Positions 34,745 through 42,808 of a stretch of 64,000 bases of DNA are shown in pieces. The notes under the pieces are model-generated. The model did not search any database. It saw nothing but the letters and a program-made list of their open reading frames with translations, and had not been told where the DNA came from. The stretch is from Myroides sp. 1354 (lineage in GTDB: Bacteria > Bacteroidota > Bacteroidia > Flavobacteriales > Flavobacteriaceae): contig NZ_JACAGN010000014.1 of the NCBI RefSeq assembly GCF_030324495.1, positions 40,261 through 104,260 on the forward strand, in the 5' to 3' direction. Every line of letters starts with the position of its first letter. Position 1 is the stretch's first letter. Both the position numbers and the translations under genes were made by a program.

Positions 34745-34870
34745 TTAGGGTTTAATTGATTTTACATAATTTTTAAAATTACTTATCACTTCAGATAAAT
34801 AATGCATATGTTCTTGATTGTCCCATTCGAACTCCTCTATCAGGTCTCGAATATCCAACTGTATAACCAT
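34745..34870 (-). CDS. 41-residue ORF between toxin remnant and lipoprotein
   Basis: Starts with ATG at 34870 and ends four bases before the 34340 lipoprotein gene. Contains 'LDIRDLIEEFEWDNQEHMHY' and 'LSEVISNFKNYVKSIKP'. Could be a small antidote or a shifted toxin tail; coding status is uncertain. Confidence 0.3.
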   Translation of the reverse strand: MVIQLDIRDLIEEFEWDNQEHMHYLSEVISNFKNYVKSIKP

Positions 34871-34887
34871 ATCCCTCCATTAACATC

Positions 34888-35076
34888 TTAACCGATCCCT
34901 TTTATTCCTTTAAACACTGTTGCATTCGGGTCAATATTTTCATAGAAATCCATAGTCACAGTAAATGATAGTAAATAACTAGTAACACCTCCTGTATTGA
35001 ATCCTGCAGCTCCAGACTAAGAAAGAAGCACATCAAAATTATGATACTTATCCCAAATCATACTAAAGATAACGCT
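34888..35076 (-). pseudogene. Toxin-tip remnant with in-frame TAG
   Basis: An open stretch reads 'SMIWDKYHNFDVLLS', TAG (35017-35019), then 'SGAAGFNTGGVTSYLLSFT', 'VTMDFYENIDPNATVFKGIK' and a TAA at 34888. The RHS junction is missing. This is the third module in the array in which the coding frame continues in phase across a TAG. Confidence 0.6.
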
Positions 35077-35182
35077 TTAAAGTTCCAATCAAATTTTTAT
35101 TATACTGAATTTTCTCTTTCAAAAAATTGACTTTGTTTTTTTACTATTGCCAAACGCTAACGGCAAACTGTTAACTAAAATA

Positions 35183-35222
35183 CAAAACCCCAACGATCCG
35201 TTTTGGAAAGCTGGGGGTATCT
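35183..35222 (-). terminator. Terminator after the 35243 gene
   Basis: ACCCC-AaC / GcTgGGGGT-type stem with a ~15-base loop and T-rich flank, 20 bases beyond the 35243 stop; it replaces the standard flank hairpin at this point of the array. Confidence 0.6.
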
Positions 35223-35242
35223 TTTATATAAAAATATTTAAA

Positions 35243-35740
35243 TCAATCGGGGATAAAAACATTTGGCAAATCAATATAATCAATGCTATTAACATTAATA
35301 TTATGTTGATAAACTTCAAATAACTCTGTAAAAAGCAAAGATTTATAGAGACAAATTATCTTATTATCTTCATAAAATTTAAAAAAATCAAAAAAATATT
35401 GTTCTCTCATTTCATTCTTTAAATCCTTTCCTAATACAATTATTTCGTTCTTATTTTTTACAATCATTAAAAAAATTTGACTATGCTCTTTAGATGTCCC
35501 AAACTTAAAAACCTTAAACTGTTCAATACAATTAAAATCAACTTCATCAGCCCAAAATAAAATGACATTTTTATTATCTTTATTCTCCTTTAAAAATCTA
35601 ACATCAAAATCGTTAAGTTCTCTTTGTTCATATAAAAATTGAATCATTCTATTCTTTAAACTTACATCTATATTTTGACTATAAATATTCAACGAAAGTA
35701 AAAACAACGCATTTACTATATATATTCTTTTTAAAATCAT
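35243..35740 (-). CDS. Exported immunity candidate for the HEIEH tip
   Basis: 165 residues with a cleavable signal peptide ('YIVNALFLLSLNIYSQ'), so periplasmic. The mature part is mixed alpha/beta with 'NVILFWADEVDFNCIEQFKV' and 'IFLMIVKNKNEIIVLGKDLK'; no family recognised. It starts seven bases after the stop of the metalloprotease-like RHS tip, so it is the likely antidote. Periplasmic location suggests the toxin works, or is intercepted, outside the cytoplasm. Confidence 0.65.
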   Translation of the reverse strand: MILKRIYIVNALFLLSLNIYSQNIDVSLKNRMIQFLYEQRELNDFDVRFLKENKDNKNVILFWADEVDFNCIEQFKVFKFGTSKEHSQIFLMIVKNKNEIIVLGKDLKNEMREQYFFDFFKFYEDNKIICLYKSLLFTELFEVYQHNINVNSIDYIDLPNVFIPD

Positions 35741-35747
35741 TCTTATT

Positions 35748-36440
35748 TTATTTTTGGTTATTCTTATTCTCCTTTAATTGTTGAAAGGTTTCTTGTGATA
35801 CCTTATTGGGTTGTACTTCAGGATCTGATACTTTCCCCTGTAACTTATTAAGATGTGATGATGAATTAGAATCAAATAAATGTTCTATTTCATGTCCATA
35901 AGTAGTTGATAAATTTTCATAAACCGAAAATTCCGAAGGAAAAAAAGTCTCTTCACCATAATTAAATTTAACAAAACTACCGTATTCATTTTCTAAAATA
36001 TCTTCATATGCCTTCGGATAAAGATCTATTCTTCCTGAAGTTACTTTTGTCGGATTATCTATGTCATCAACAGAAAGAGGGGTTGCAAAACCAAAAGTGC
36101 TTTTCCCAAAAATACCTGACTCTCCTTCTTTCCTACCTTTATGTATAAAAGTATCCACTTTAACATCAGGACTTAAAAGTGCTTTATCAAGTTGTGACTT
36201 ACCTTTTACAGTTTGTAACATCGTATTACCAAGTTTAATATATTCCGTAGGAGTATTTGATGACCATACTGCTACTCCTTTGGCATTTACAGTATAACTA
36301 ATAGCATTTCCATCAGTACCAGGAACCCATTCTGCTGCCATCCCCGTAGGATCCACCAAATTAATCGGATTATTGTGCACATAATGGTACGGATTCCATC
36401 CTGGAAAATCTTCCGCCAAAGGGTCCACACTCAACCACAT
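35748..36440 (-). CDS. Displaced RHS tip with HEXXH zinc-metalloprotease motif
   Basis: 230 residues. The first ~34 are the RHS junction (starting M-W-L-S-V-D-P-L-A-E-D-F), the rest a toxin domain with 'TTYGHEIEHLFDSNSSSHL' at ~185-203: H-E-I-E-H fits the zincin HEXXH signature, and the downstream acidic residues could supply the third ligand. This recalls the M91/NleD-like peptidase domains found at polymorphic toxin C-termini. Start ATG follows the flank's GGAG-TAG string. Frame is intact, so if expressed alone it could still be active, though it lacks the RHS shell for delivery. Confidence 0.78.
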   Translation of the reverse strand: MWLSVDPLAEDFPGWNPYHYVHNNPINLVDPTGMAAEWVPGTDGNAISYTVNAKGVAVWSSNTPTEYIKLGNTMLQTVKGKSQLDKALLSPDVKVDTFIHKGRKEGESGIFGKSTFGFATPLSVDDIDNPTKVTSGRIDLYPKAYEDILENEYGSFVKFNYGEETFFPSEFSVYENLSTTYGHEIEHLFDSNSSSHLNKLQGKVSDPEVQPNKVSQETFQQLKENKNNQK

Positions 36441-36672
36441 CTACTCCTTCTTTTGCTCACGCGAACTCAACCTTGGGTTTACAAGACCAACTTTTTCGAT
36501 AAAAATAGGATTTTATTTGATTGAAAAGATCTTCTAAAGAAAAGTACAAGCTATTTTATAAAACAAAACCCGCTAAATCGAAAGACTAACGGGTTTTATA
36601 TTCTATAATTTAGGCGCACGGATTGCACCCGAGGCTTTAGCCGAATTGAACGAGGTTAAGTCCGCAAGATCG
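36435..36672 (-). repeat. RHS array flank F2
   Basis: Same flank as elsewhere, hairpin at 36565-36598 (AAAACCCGCTAAA..CTAACGGGTTTT), followed by the GCACGGATTGCACCCGAGGC-type segment ending near 'aagatcgg'. Confidence 0.9.
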
Positions 36673-36696
36673 GAAATTAATTAAATTATAAAACAG

Positions 36697-36903
36697 CTAC
36701 TTATTAGAAAGCAACTTACTTATTTCATAAATCAATACAGCTAAACCAAATAACAATACAACTATTGCACTTAAAAAAGAGCCCAAAGATGTTGCCCATA
36801 ACATATCCTTCTCTTTTAACCTATAGAATTTATTTCGAACAATTGGTATTATCCCCGCTATTATAAAAACAACTCCAATTAATAAAAATTTATAATTTAT
36901 CAT
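36697..36903 (-). CDS. Two-TM immunity candidate
   Basis: 68 residues: helices 'FLLIGVVFIIAGIIPIVRNK' and 'SFLSAIVVLLFGLAVLIYEI' joined by a basic loop. Eight bases after the stop of the 36912 RHS tip. Same plan as the 33082 gene, and the two cognate toxins share C-terminal similarity, so they form one toxin/immunity family present twice in the array. Confidence 0.65.
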   Translation of the reverse strand: MINYKFLLIGVVFIIAGIIPIVRNKFYRLKEKDMLWATSLGSFLSAIVVLLFGLAVLIYEISKLLSNK

Positions 36904-36911
36904 ACATTAGT

Positions 36912-37661
36912 TTATTTCTTACGCGAACTCTTCATCTCGCTTTCAATGATTTTTGTTTTAATACCAATACTTCCTTCAATAACTGATTCTGTTACTTTAT
37001 TTGCTCCTGATTTAACGAAATTATCGCCTGCAACTTTTCTACTTGCGTTAACTCCTGCTTTCCCTAAATAACTACTTGCTCTATTTAGAGCAACTTTAGA
37101 AGCTCCCTCCGTAATTGTACTTTCATTAAATCCTTGAGTAGCAAAAGAATTACCAAGCTCTCCAATTAAAGTTCCATTGCCTATATAAGATCCTACTGCC
37201 ACTATTTCTGGTTGCAATGTTACGAGTCCAAGTAACGTTATAAAATCTCCAAAAGCACCTCCAAGCTCTAAAAGTTGTTCCCTTCCTGTTTTATTTTTAC
37301 TAAAAAAAGTATTATCAGTAGTTCTATAAGTTTCATTATTATGCAAGTCAACTACATTTCCATCAGCTGTTGATATATATCCATCATCTCTCATATGATG
37401 CATTCCTGATTCATCACTATAATGAAAACTTTCCATTACAGATGAAACATCATTATATCCTTTACCAACAGCATCTTGTACCGTTTTTACATCATTATCA
37501 TAAGTAAAGTGTTTTGTTCCATCTGTTGAAGTCCATTCTACCCAATCATCCTTCCCTTCTGGAACCATCCCTGTAGGATCCGTAAAGTTAATAGGATTAT
37601 TAAAAGTATACGCATAAGGGTTCCAATTTGGCATTTTTTCTGCCAACGAGTCCACACTCAA
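36912..37661 (-). CDS. Displaced RHS tip (membrane-active toxin candidate)
   Basis: 249 residues. Junction L-S-V-D-S-L-A-E-K-M-P-N-W ... N-F-T-D-P-T-G-M diverges more than other copies (Y-A-Y-T-F instead of Y-H-Y-V-H). The toxin region has a hydrophobic stretch ('FGDFITLLGLVTLQPEIVAV', 'GSYIGNGTLIGELGNSF') and a basic end ('IGIKTKIIESEMKSSRKK') related to the end of the 33264 tip. The flank ATG is mutated to AGG; a TTG at 37661 is the only early start, so expression on its own is doubtful. Confidence 0.72.
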   Translation of the reverse strand: MSVDSLAEKMPNWNPYAYTFNNPINFTDPTGMVPEGKDDWVEWTSTDGTKHFTYDNDVKTVQDAVGKGYNDVSSVMESFHYSDESGMHHMRDDGYISTADGNVVDLHNNETYRTTDNTFFSKNKTGREQLLELGGAFGDFITLLGLVTLQPEIVAVGSYIGNGTLIGELGNSFATQGFNESTITEGASKVALNRASSYLGKAGVNASRKVAGDNFVKSGANKVTESVIEGSIGIKTKIIESEMKSSRKK

Positions 37662-37900
37662 CCACCTCTACTCCTTCTTTTGCTCACGCGGTGCAACCTT
37701 GGATTTACAAGATTAACTGTTTCGATAAAAATAAGATTTTATTTGATTGAAAAAATCTTCTAAAGAAAAGTACAAGCTATTTTATAAAACAAAACCCGCT
37801 AAATCGAAAGACTAACGGATTTTGTATTCTACAATTTAGGCGCACGGATTGCACCCGAGGCTTTAGCCGAACTGCTTGAAGTTAAGTCCTCGCGATCGGG
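37662..37900 (-). repeat. RHS array flank F3
   Basis: Flank copy with hairpin at 37791-37824 and the GCACGGATTGCACCCGAGGC segment; ends 'cctcgcgatcggg'. Carries the AGG in place of the start ATG. Confidence 0.9.
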
Positions 37901-37919
37901 ATGTTTATTTTAACGATAT

Positions 37920-38444
37920 TTACTCAATAACCACGACTTCTTTTGTAATTTCTTCAAATATTCTATCATAATGAATCGAATCACGTTTCCCTTCCTTATA
38001 AAAATTATACATTATTTGATCTTCAATTAATACTAAAAATAAATATCTACCCTTTTCCTTAAATCTAACATTCCCTAAAATAAACTCTTTATTAGGTATA
38101 TAAATAGAGTCTTTTATTACGAAATCACTATTGTTATTTTTGACACCAACTTTTATGGGTTTATAATAAAACATGGTTAATATTCTAAATTTAATACTAT
38201 CCTGAACCATTGGATCTACAATGGTATCAAATGGGCTATCAAAATTAAAAACAGCATCATAAGGTTGGTTTACTCTTAACGTATCAGGCAATTCTAACGT
38301 ATAACTAATATTACCACGTATTGATTCAGAAAGAGTTTCTGTTAATTGCATTCCTTTATATTCTTCAAATTTGTCCTTTTTCTCTTGTTTTCTTTCACAA
38401 GAAGACAATAATGTCATCATAAAAATTAAACTTACTATTCTCAT
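37920..38444 (-). CDS. RHS-tip immunity candidate, lipoprotein
   Basis: 174 residues with lipobox ('LIFMMTLLSSC', Cys at 16). Mature part has beta-rich stretches ('SIRGNISYTLELPDTLRVNQ', 'VKNNNSDFVIKDSIYIPN', 'EKGRYLFLVLIEDQIMYNFY'). No family recognised. The start overlaps the stop of the 38441 tip by four bases, so it is coupled to that toxin. No SDD-type surface signal follows the Cys. Confidence 0.68.
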   Translation of the reverse strand: MRIVSLIFMMTLLSSCERKQEKKDKFEEYKGMQLTETLSESIRGNISYTLELPDTLRVNQPYDAVFNFDSPFDTIVDPMVQDSIKFRILTMFYYKPIKVGVKNNNSDFVIKDSIYIPNKEFILGNVRFKEKGRYLFLVLIEDQIMYNFYKEGKRDSIHYDRIFEEITKEVVVIE

Positions 38445-39211
38445 TCTAAATTATATCTATTATTCCATGTTTTTGCTTTCCCTGCTTCTATCAAAGAATC
38501 ATTTCTTTTATGTCTACCCCAATCTGTACGTTGTATTCTACTCTCTGGTAAAAAAGTATCTTTCTGTACTTCAATAAGGTAAAAAGGCATAGGAGGTAAA
38601 TTTGTATAAGGTTTATTAGGATTTTCTACCTTAAAACCATCAAATGTATGCTTTCTAACTTTATCGCCACCAAACCAACTTTCTAAGGCATCTCCTGCAG
38701 CGCCACCTACAGAAATAGCCCCCATAATATCTTGGACACCATCCATAAATTTAGCTATCATCTTAAATACAGATAAAACCCCCCCGCCTGCACCATTCAT
38801 AAACCCAGCATCATTAGCATCAATTGTTTGATTATTCATTATACTTCTCTAACTAAAACCTCCACTTTCAGTTCCTATTCCATATATCTTCATAAAACCA
38901 AATAAATCATTCTTTCCATGATTTTTAAAATGATTATACCCCGATTTCTCTTTATTCTTCTCCCAATCCGAAGCCAATTTATCTGCTCCTTTTTGTACAC
39001 TAATAACAATATCATCTAATATTGTTCCCATCTCGGATAATGCACTGTTTACAATATTGCCCAGTTGTGGCTGTTTCACAGGATCTCCTTCTCCTGGATT
39101 TTGTGCACTCATCCCCGTTGGATCCACCAAATTAATCGGGTTATTGTGTACATAATGGTACGGATTCCATCCCGGAAACTCTTCCGCTAACGGATCCACA
39201 CTCAACCACAT
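38441..39211 (-). pseudogene. Displaced RHS tip interrupted by in-frame TAG
   Basis: First part (39211-38849): junction M-W-L-S-V-D-P-L-A-E-E-F and 'IVNSALSEMGTILDDIVISV', ending 'IYGIGTESGGFS' at a TAG (38849-38851). In the same frame the sequence continues R-S-I-M-N-N-Q and then 'TIDANDAGFMNGAGGGVLSV', 'GGAAGDALESWFGGDKVRKH' and 'TDWGRHKRNDSLIEAGKAKT' to 38441. The frame shows the two halves were one protein of ~256 residues. The catalytic part (basic, H/R-rich end) is in the second half, which could only be made by reinitiation at the ATG at 38839. Confidence 0.75.
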
Positions 39212-39410
39212 CTACTCCTTCTTTTGCTCGTGCGAACTCAACCTTGATTTTCAATGACCAACTTTTTCGATAAAAGTAAGATTTTATTTAGTTGAAAGCG
39301 ACTTATTCAAGAAAAGTACAAGCTATTTTATCAACGAAACCCGCTAATCGAAAGACTAACGGGTTTTCGTTTTTATTGATGCGCACGGACTACAAGTCCG
39401 CTCAATCGGG
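39206..39410 (-). repeat. RHS array flank F4 (shortened)
   Basis: Flank with hairpin at 39336-39367; the distal segment is trimmed to 'gcgcacggactacaagtccg', lacking the central GGCTTTAGCC loop. Confidence 0.9.
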
Positions 39411-39456
39411 TTATTTTATTGCTGCTTTAAAATGTTCTTTTAGATAAAAAACAAAT

Positions 39457-39954
39457 TTATTTTAATTTAAAGCTCATTAAAACATTATTCATTTCTTCAT
39501 AATAATCATTATAAAATTTACTTTCACTTGAAAATGTTAACAGATACATTTTATTCCCCTTAATAAGATAATGTTGAATAAATTTTAGATCTAAATTATT
39601 TTGCTTCATTGAAAAAACAATTCTTAAGCAATTTATCGTATTAATATTAATAATTTCGCTTTTCTCAACTTCTGCAAAACCTTCTATTTTACTCACTGTT
39701 TGATTCGCAAATTCAACAAATTCAACCTCATTTACTTCTTGTGTAACAAGGTTAATATTTTCTATAAAAACATCATCAGGACTTGTTGGTGTTGATTTTA
39801 AAATAAAAACTGCCCCTTCTTCATTACCATCATTAAATACTAATTTTTCAGGATATATGATTGAAAATTCATTAGTTTCAAACTTATTAGTTTCAATATG
39901 GTGACTGCAGCTCAAAAAAAGAAAAAGAGCCACTAAGTTAAATCGTATCTTCAT
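39457..39954 (-). CDS. PsbP/DcrB-like lipoprotein in the RHS array
   Basis: 165 residues with lipobox ('LVALFLFLSC', Cys at 16). The layout 'EFSIIYPEKLVF', 'FILKSTPTSPDDVFIENINL', 'FVEFANQTVSKIEGF', 'HYLIKGNKMYLLTFSSES' and 'YYEEMNNVLMSFKLK' is that of PsbP/DcrB-fold proteins. It follows, with a 17-bp overlap, the membrane protein gene behind an RHS tip. It may be a second immunity factor or accessory; chaperones of T6SS Rhs effectors (EagR, DUF1795) share this fold, but those are cytosolic, so a direct equivalence is not claimed. Confidence 0.65.
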   Translation of the reverse strand: MKIRFNLVALFLFLSCSHHIETNKFETNEFSIIYPEKLVFNDGNEEGAVFILKSTPTSPDDVFIENINLVTQEVNEVEFVEFANQTVSKIEGFAEVEKSEIININTINCLRIVFSMKQNNLDLKFIQHYLIKGNKMYLLTFSSESKFYNDYYEEMNNVLMSFKLK

Positions 39955-40321
39955 AATTAATTATTGTTGCTATTTGAAATAGCAATACCAAAATATATAT
40001 AATATAATCAGTCCAAATTTTAAACCATTTTAATACTAACTCACTTTTTTCTCTATTATGAAATATAACTGTAATCCATATTGAAATCTCTTTACCAAAA
40101 TGAAAAACAAATAATCCAGCAGTAAAAAAAATTAAAATTAAAAAAACTTTATCTGATAGTAAAAAATCTGAAAATCTCAGTAAATGAATCATTACAATTA
40201 TAAGGAGAAAAATGACACATACACTTTTCACTACTATATTTAATTTGATTTTTCGTACTAAAAAATTAAATACCAAAAAATCCAAAAGAATAAAAAATAA
40301 AATATAAAATACCTTCATCAT
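39938..40321 (-). CDS. Membrane immunity candidate (four TM)
   Basis: 127 residues with four hydrophobic segments ('VFYILFFILLDFLVFNFLV', 'VVKSVCVIFLLIIVMIHLL', 'KVFLILIFFTAGLFVFHFG', 'WTDYIIYILVLLFQIATII'). Its start lies 56 bp inside the end of the preceding toxin frame, an unusually deep overlap; the last ~19 toxin residues may be a frameshift extension. Multi-TM immunity is typical for pore-forming toxins. Confidence 0.62.
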   Translation of the reverse strand: MMKVFYILFFILLDFLVFNFLVRKIKLNIVVKSVCVIFLLIIVMIHLLRFSDFLLSDKVFLILIFFTAGLFVFHFGKEISIWITVIFHNREKSELVLKWFKIWTDYIIYILVLLFQIATIINYEDTI

Positions 40322-41099
40322 ATAATTTTTTTGATTTAGTGTTAAAAAACTCTTGCTTTGTATTAGTTAATATAAATCCTACTTTCAGACCTACTCCAAG
40401 CCCAATATTTGCAGTACCTGCAACTTCACCTTCATTAGTATTCGAATCATACAGCATTTCTGCCCTACCACCAATGTGTGCACTGCCTGCAGATCCCCCT
40501 ATCATAACTCCAATCGTTAATCCTAATATACTTACACTAGGAGCTATTTCTCCTTCTGCAACATAAGCTCCTGCATTGGCTCCCAATTCCCCTCCGTACT
40601 TACCATTACTTCCTGTATACAATCCAGCATCTGCTGAAGCCCTGGCAGATAACACACTACCCTTAAGATCAAGTGATAAATTCGTATCAGTTGTACCAGC
40701 TCTGATTCCAGTCTTTGCTTCGATATCATGAATACCTATATTTCCATGATACCCTCCTAATTCAGTATAATTCTCGTAACCTAAACTAAAACCAGAAATA
40801 CCTCCATAAACCTCACCTAGATTCCCTCCTGCTCTTCCATAAATATTATATCCACTTAAACGACTTCCCTTGTCTGATGACTCTGAATGAAGAGGTTTTG
40901 CATATCCTGAAAAAGTTGGTCTTGTCGCATTTATTGTTATTTCAGGTAAAGTTGTATTAGGTAAAGTAGGCTCCCCTTCTCCCGGATTTTCCGCACTCAT
41001 CCCCGTTGGATCCACCAAATTAATCGGGTTATTGTGTACATAATGGTACGGATTCCATGCTGGGAATTGTTCCGCCAACGAATCCCCATTCAGCCACAT
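40266..41099 (-). CDS. Displaced RHS tip, glycine/alanine-rich toxin
   Basis: 277 residues: junction M-W-L-N-G-D-S-L-A-E-Q-F ... N-L-V-D-P-T-G-M, a linker, then a long Gly/Ala-rich region ('GRAGGNLGEVYGGISGFSLG', 'SARASADAGLYTGSNGKYGG', 'SVSILGLTIGVMIGGSAGSA', 'VAGTANIGLGVGLKVGF') that looks like repeating beta strands with a central hydrophobic hairpin. Together with a four-TM immunity candidate this suggests a membrane-active, pore-forming toxin. Reading frame intact with ATG; the C-terminal 'YFIFYSFGFFGI' overlaps the next gene and may not be original. Confidence 0.72.
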   Translation of the reverse strand: MWLNGDSLAEQFPAWNPYHYVHNNPINLVDPTGMSAENPGEGEPTLPNTTLPEITINATRPTFSGYAKPLHSESSDKGSRLSGYNIYGRAGGNLGEVYGGISGFSLGYENYTELGGYHGNIGIHDIEAKTGIRAGTTDTNLSLDLKGSVLSARASADAGLYTGSNGKYGGELGANAGAYVAEGEIAPSVSILGLTIGVMIGGSAGSAHIGGRAEMLYDSNTNEGEVAGTANIGLGVGLKVGFILTNTKQEFFNTKSKKLYDEGILYFIFYSFGFFGI

Positions 41100-41338
41100 C
41101 TACTCCTTCTTTTGCTCGTGCGAACTCAACCTTGATTTTCAAAGATCAACTGTTTCGATAAAAGTAAGATTTTATTTAGTTGAAAGCGACTTATTCAAGA
41201 AAAGTACAAGCTATTTTATAAAAGAAAACCCGCTAATCGAAAGACTAACGGGTTTTGTATTCTATAATTTATGCACACGGACTGCACCCGAGGCTTTAGC
41301 TGAATTGCTTGAAGTTAAGTCCGCACGATCGAGGGTTT
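41094..41338 (-). repeat. RHS array flank F5
   Basis: Flank with hairpin at 41225-41256 and the GCACCCGAGGCTTTAGCTGA segment, ending 'gcacgatcgagggttt'. Confidence 0.9.
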
Positions 41339-41349
41339 AGTCTATACAT

Positions 41350-42075
41350 TTACTTCACATCTAAATCAAATTTAAAAAAAACAGGCTTCAAATCTACCAT
41401 CTGATTTGCATTAGATTGCTTCTTAGGTAACAAAATATAAAATCCATTTATTGAATGTATGCCTTTATATTTCGGAGTAATTTCAAAAGAATAATAATCC
41501 TTCCCAAATGAAGGTAAACTGTCTTTTTTTAATTCTTTAAAATAACAGTAATCAGCATTACTAATTGATTCCCTAAAAAAATACAGGGCTATATTTCTTT
41601 CATACAAATTCTTATCATAATTCACTTTTATTTCAACATCTATAGGCTTATTTTCCTTCAAATTAAGTGTATCATAATGCAATTCATACCAATATCCTTT
41701 TTCGTATTGCGGCTTACCTTCAACAAAATACTGTATCGTATTGATATGATGTATTCCTCCACAATAATTAACATAATTATAAATACTATCAAGTTGCTTT
41801 TTATTCTCAAAAAACCAATTACCTATTCGGATAAATTTATATGCCCATCCTCTACTTACTTCACCTTTAGAATTTTTGATTATAGTATACACAGAATCTG
41901 ATTTTGAATCTAAGAAATATCTTTTCAATAGTATATCTTCTTTAAATACAACCTCTGGCTTTTTGAACGTATAATTATCATCAATCTCTTTATATCCTGT
42001 AATATTTTCATTATCACATGCACAAATCGACAAAACTAATCCGATTATCCAATATTTAATATTATTTTTTTTCAT
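41350..42075 (-). CDS. RHS-tip immunity candidate, lipoprotein
   Basis: 241 residues with lipobox ('WIIGLVLSICAC'). Homologous to the 32025 lipoprotein (shared 'SRGWAYKFIRIGNWFFE', a conserved N-Y-C-G block, and a terminal 'VFFKFDLDVK'). It starts 14 bp inside the preceding toxin gene. The next residues after the lipid-modified Cys are 'DNENITGY', which is not the SDD-type surface signal, so it should face the periplasm where it could meet an incoming toxin. Confidence 0.72.
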   Translation of the reverse strand: MKKNNIKYWIIGLVLSICACDNENITGYKEIDDNYTFKKPEVVFKEDILLKRYFLDSKSDSVYTIIKNSKGEVSRGWAYKFIRIGNWFFENKKQLDSIYNYVNYCGGIHHINTIQYFVEGKPQYEKGYWYELHYDTLNLKENKPIDVEIKVNYDKNLYERNIALYFFRESISNADYCYFKELKKDSLPSFGKDYYSFEITPKYKGIHSINGFYILLPKKQSNANQMVDLKPVFFKFDLDVK

Positions 42076-42808
42076 TACTTTTAATCACATAGCCATTAAA
42101 ATCTAAAACATTCTTTTTTATTGAATCTCTAAACTTACCATTATCTACATTATTATTAATATCTAAATTAATAAGCTGTTGATGATTTACTGGGAATTGA
42201 ACTGTATCATTAAATCCCTTAAACAACACAACATTATATTTACTTCCTAAATTCTCCCCTGCACCAACCCCCGCGGATAAACTACTACTGTATCTTTGTG
42301 TTAAATCTCCAAAAAACCTTATTTTGGCAGAAAAATTTATAAGATTGACACCTCCACCGCCAGGTGCTAATATCGAATCCCAACTACCATAAATCTCTCC
42401 ATCTACTCCTTTTTTAGAACCAATTCCTGTTGTTTCGGATCTTTGACTTCCCCATAACATAGAACCGCTTCTTCTTCTACTAAACCAATTACCCCAAGAA
42501 GAACCTAATGAACTACTACTAACTGTCATTAAACTTCCCTTCAAAACTTCAGTTGTTCCTTGTGATGAATGACTATAATAACTTGTCCCCTCTTTTCGAT
42601 TATCTATTGACCATGTTCCATCACTTGATTGATTAATTTTATTATCTCTAAACCAACCCGTTTTTATATTATTTTCCTTTGCCCATGACTTAGCTTCACT
42701 TTTAGATTCAAACATTCCAGTAGGATCAGTCATATTAATCGGGTTATTATGTACATAATGGTACGGATTCCATCCTGGGAACTCTTCCGCCAACGGGTCC
42801 ACACTCAT
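42062..42808 (-). CDS. Displaced RHS tip, first after the intact gene
   Basis: 248 residues: junction M-S-V-D-P-L-A-E-E-F ... N-M-T-D-P-T-G-M, then 'FESKSEAKSWAKENNIKTGW', 'KEGTSYYSHSSQGTTEVLKG', 'SWGNWFSRRRSGSMLWG' and the terminal 'FRDSIKKNVLDFNGYVIKSN'. No recognised toxin fold. Intact frame and ATG start. A related toxin tail survives at 32777-32893, again beside a related lipoprotein. Confidence 0.75.
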   Translation of the reverse strand: MSVDPLAEEFPGWNPYHYVHNNPINMTDPTGMFESKSEAKSWAKENNIKTGWFRDNKINQSSDGTWSIDNRKEGTSYYSHSSQGTTEVLKGSLMTVSSSSLGSSWGNWFSRRRSGSMLWGSQRSETTGIGSKKGVDGEIYGSWDSILAPGGGGVNLINFSAKIRFFGDLTQRYSSSLSAGVGAGENLGSKYNVVLFKGFNDTVQFPVNHQQLINLDINNNVDNGKFRDSIKKNVLDFNGYVIKSNEKK

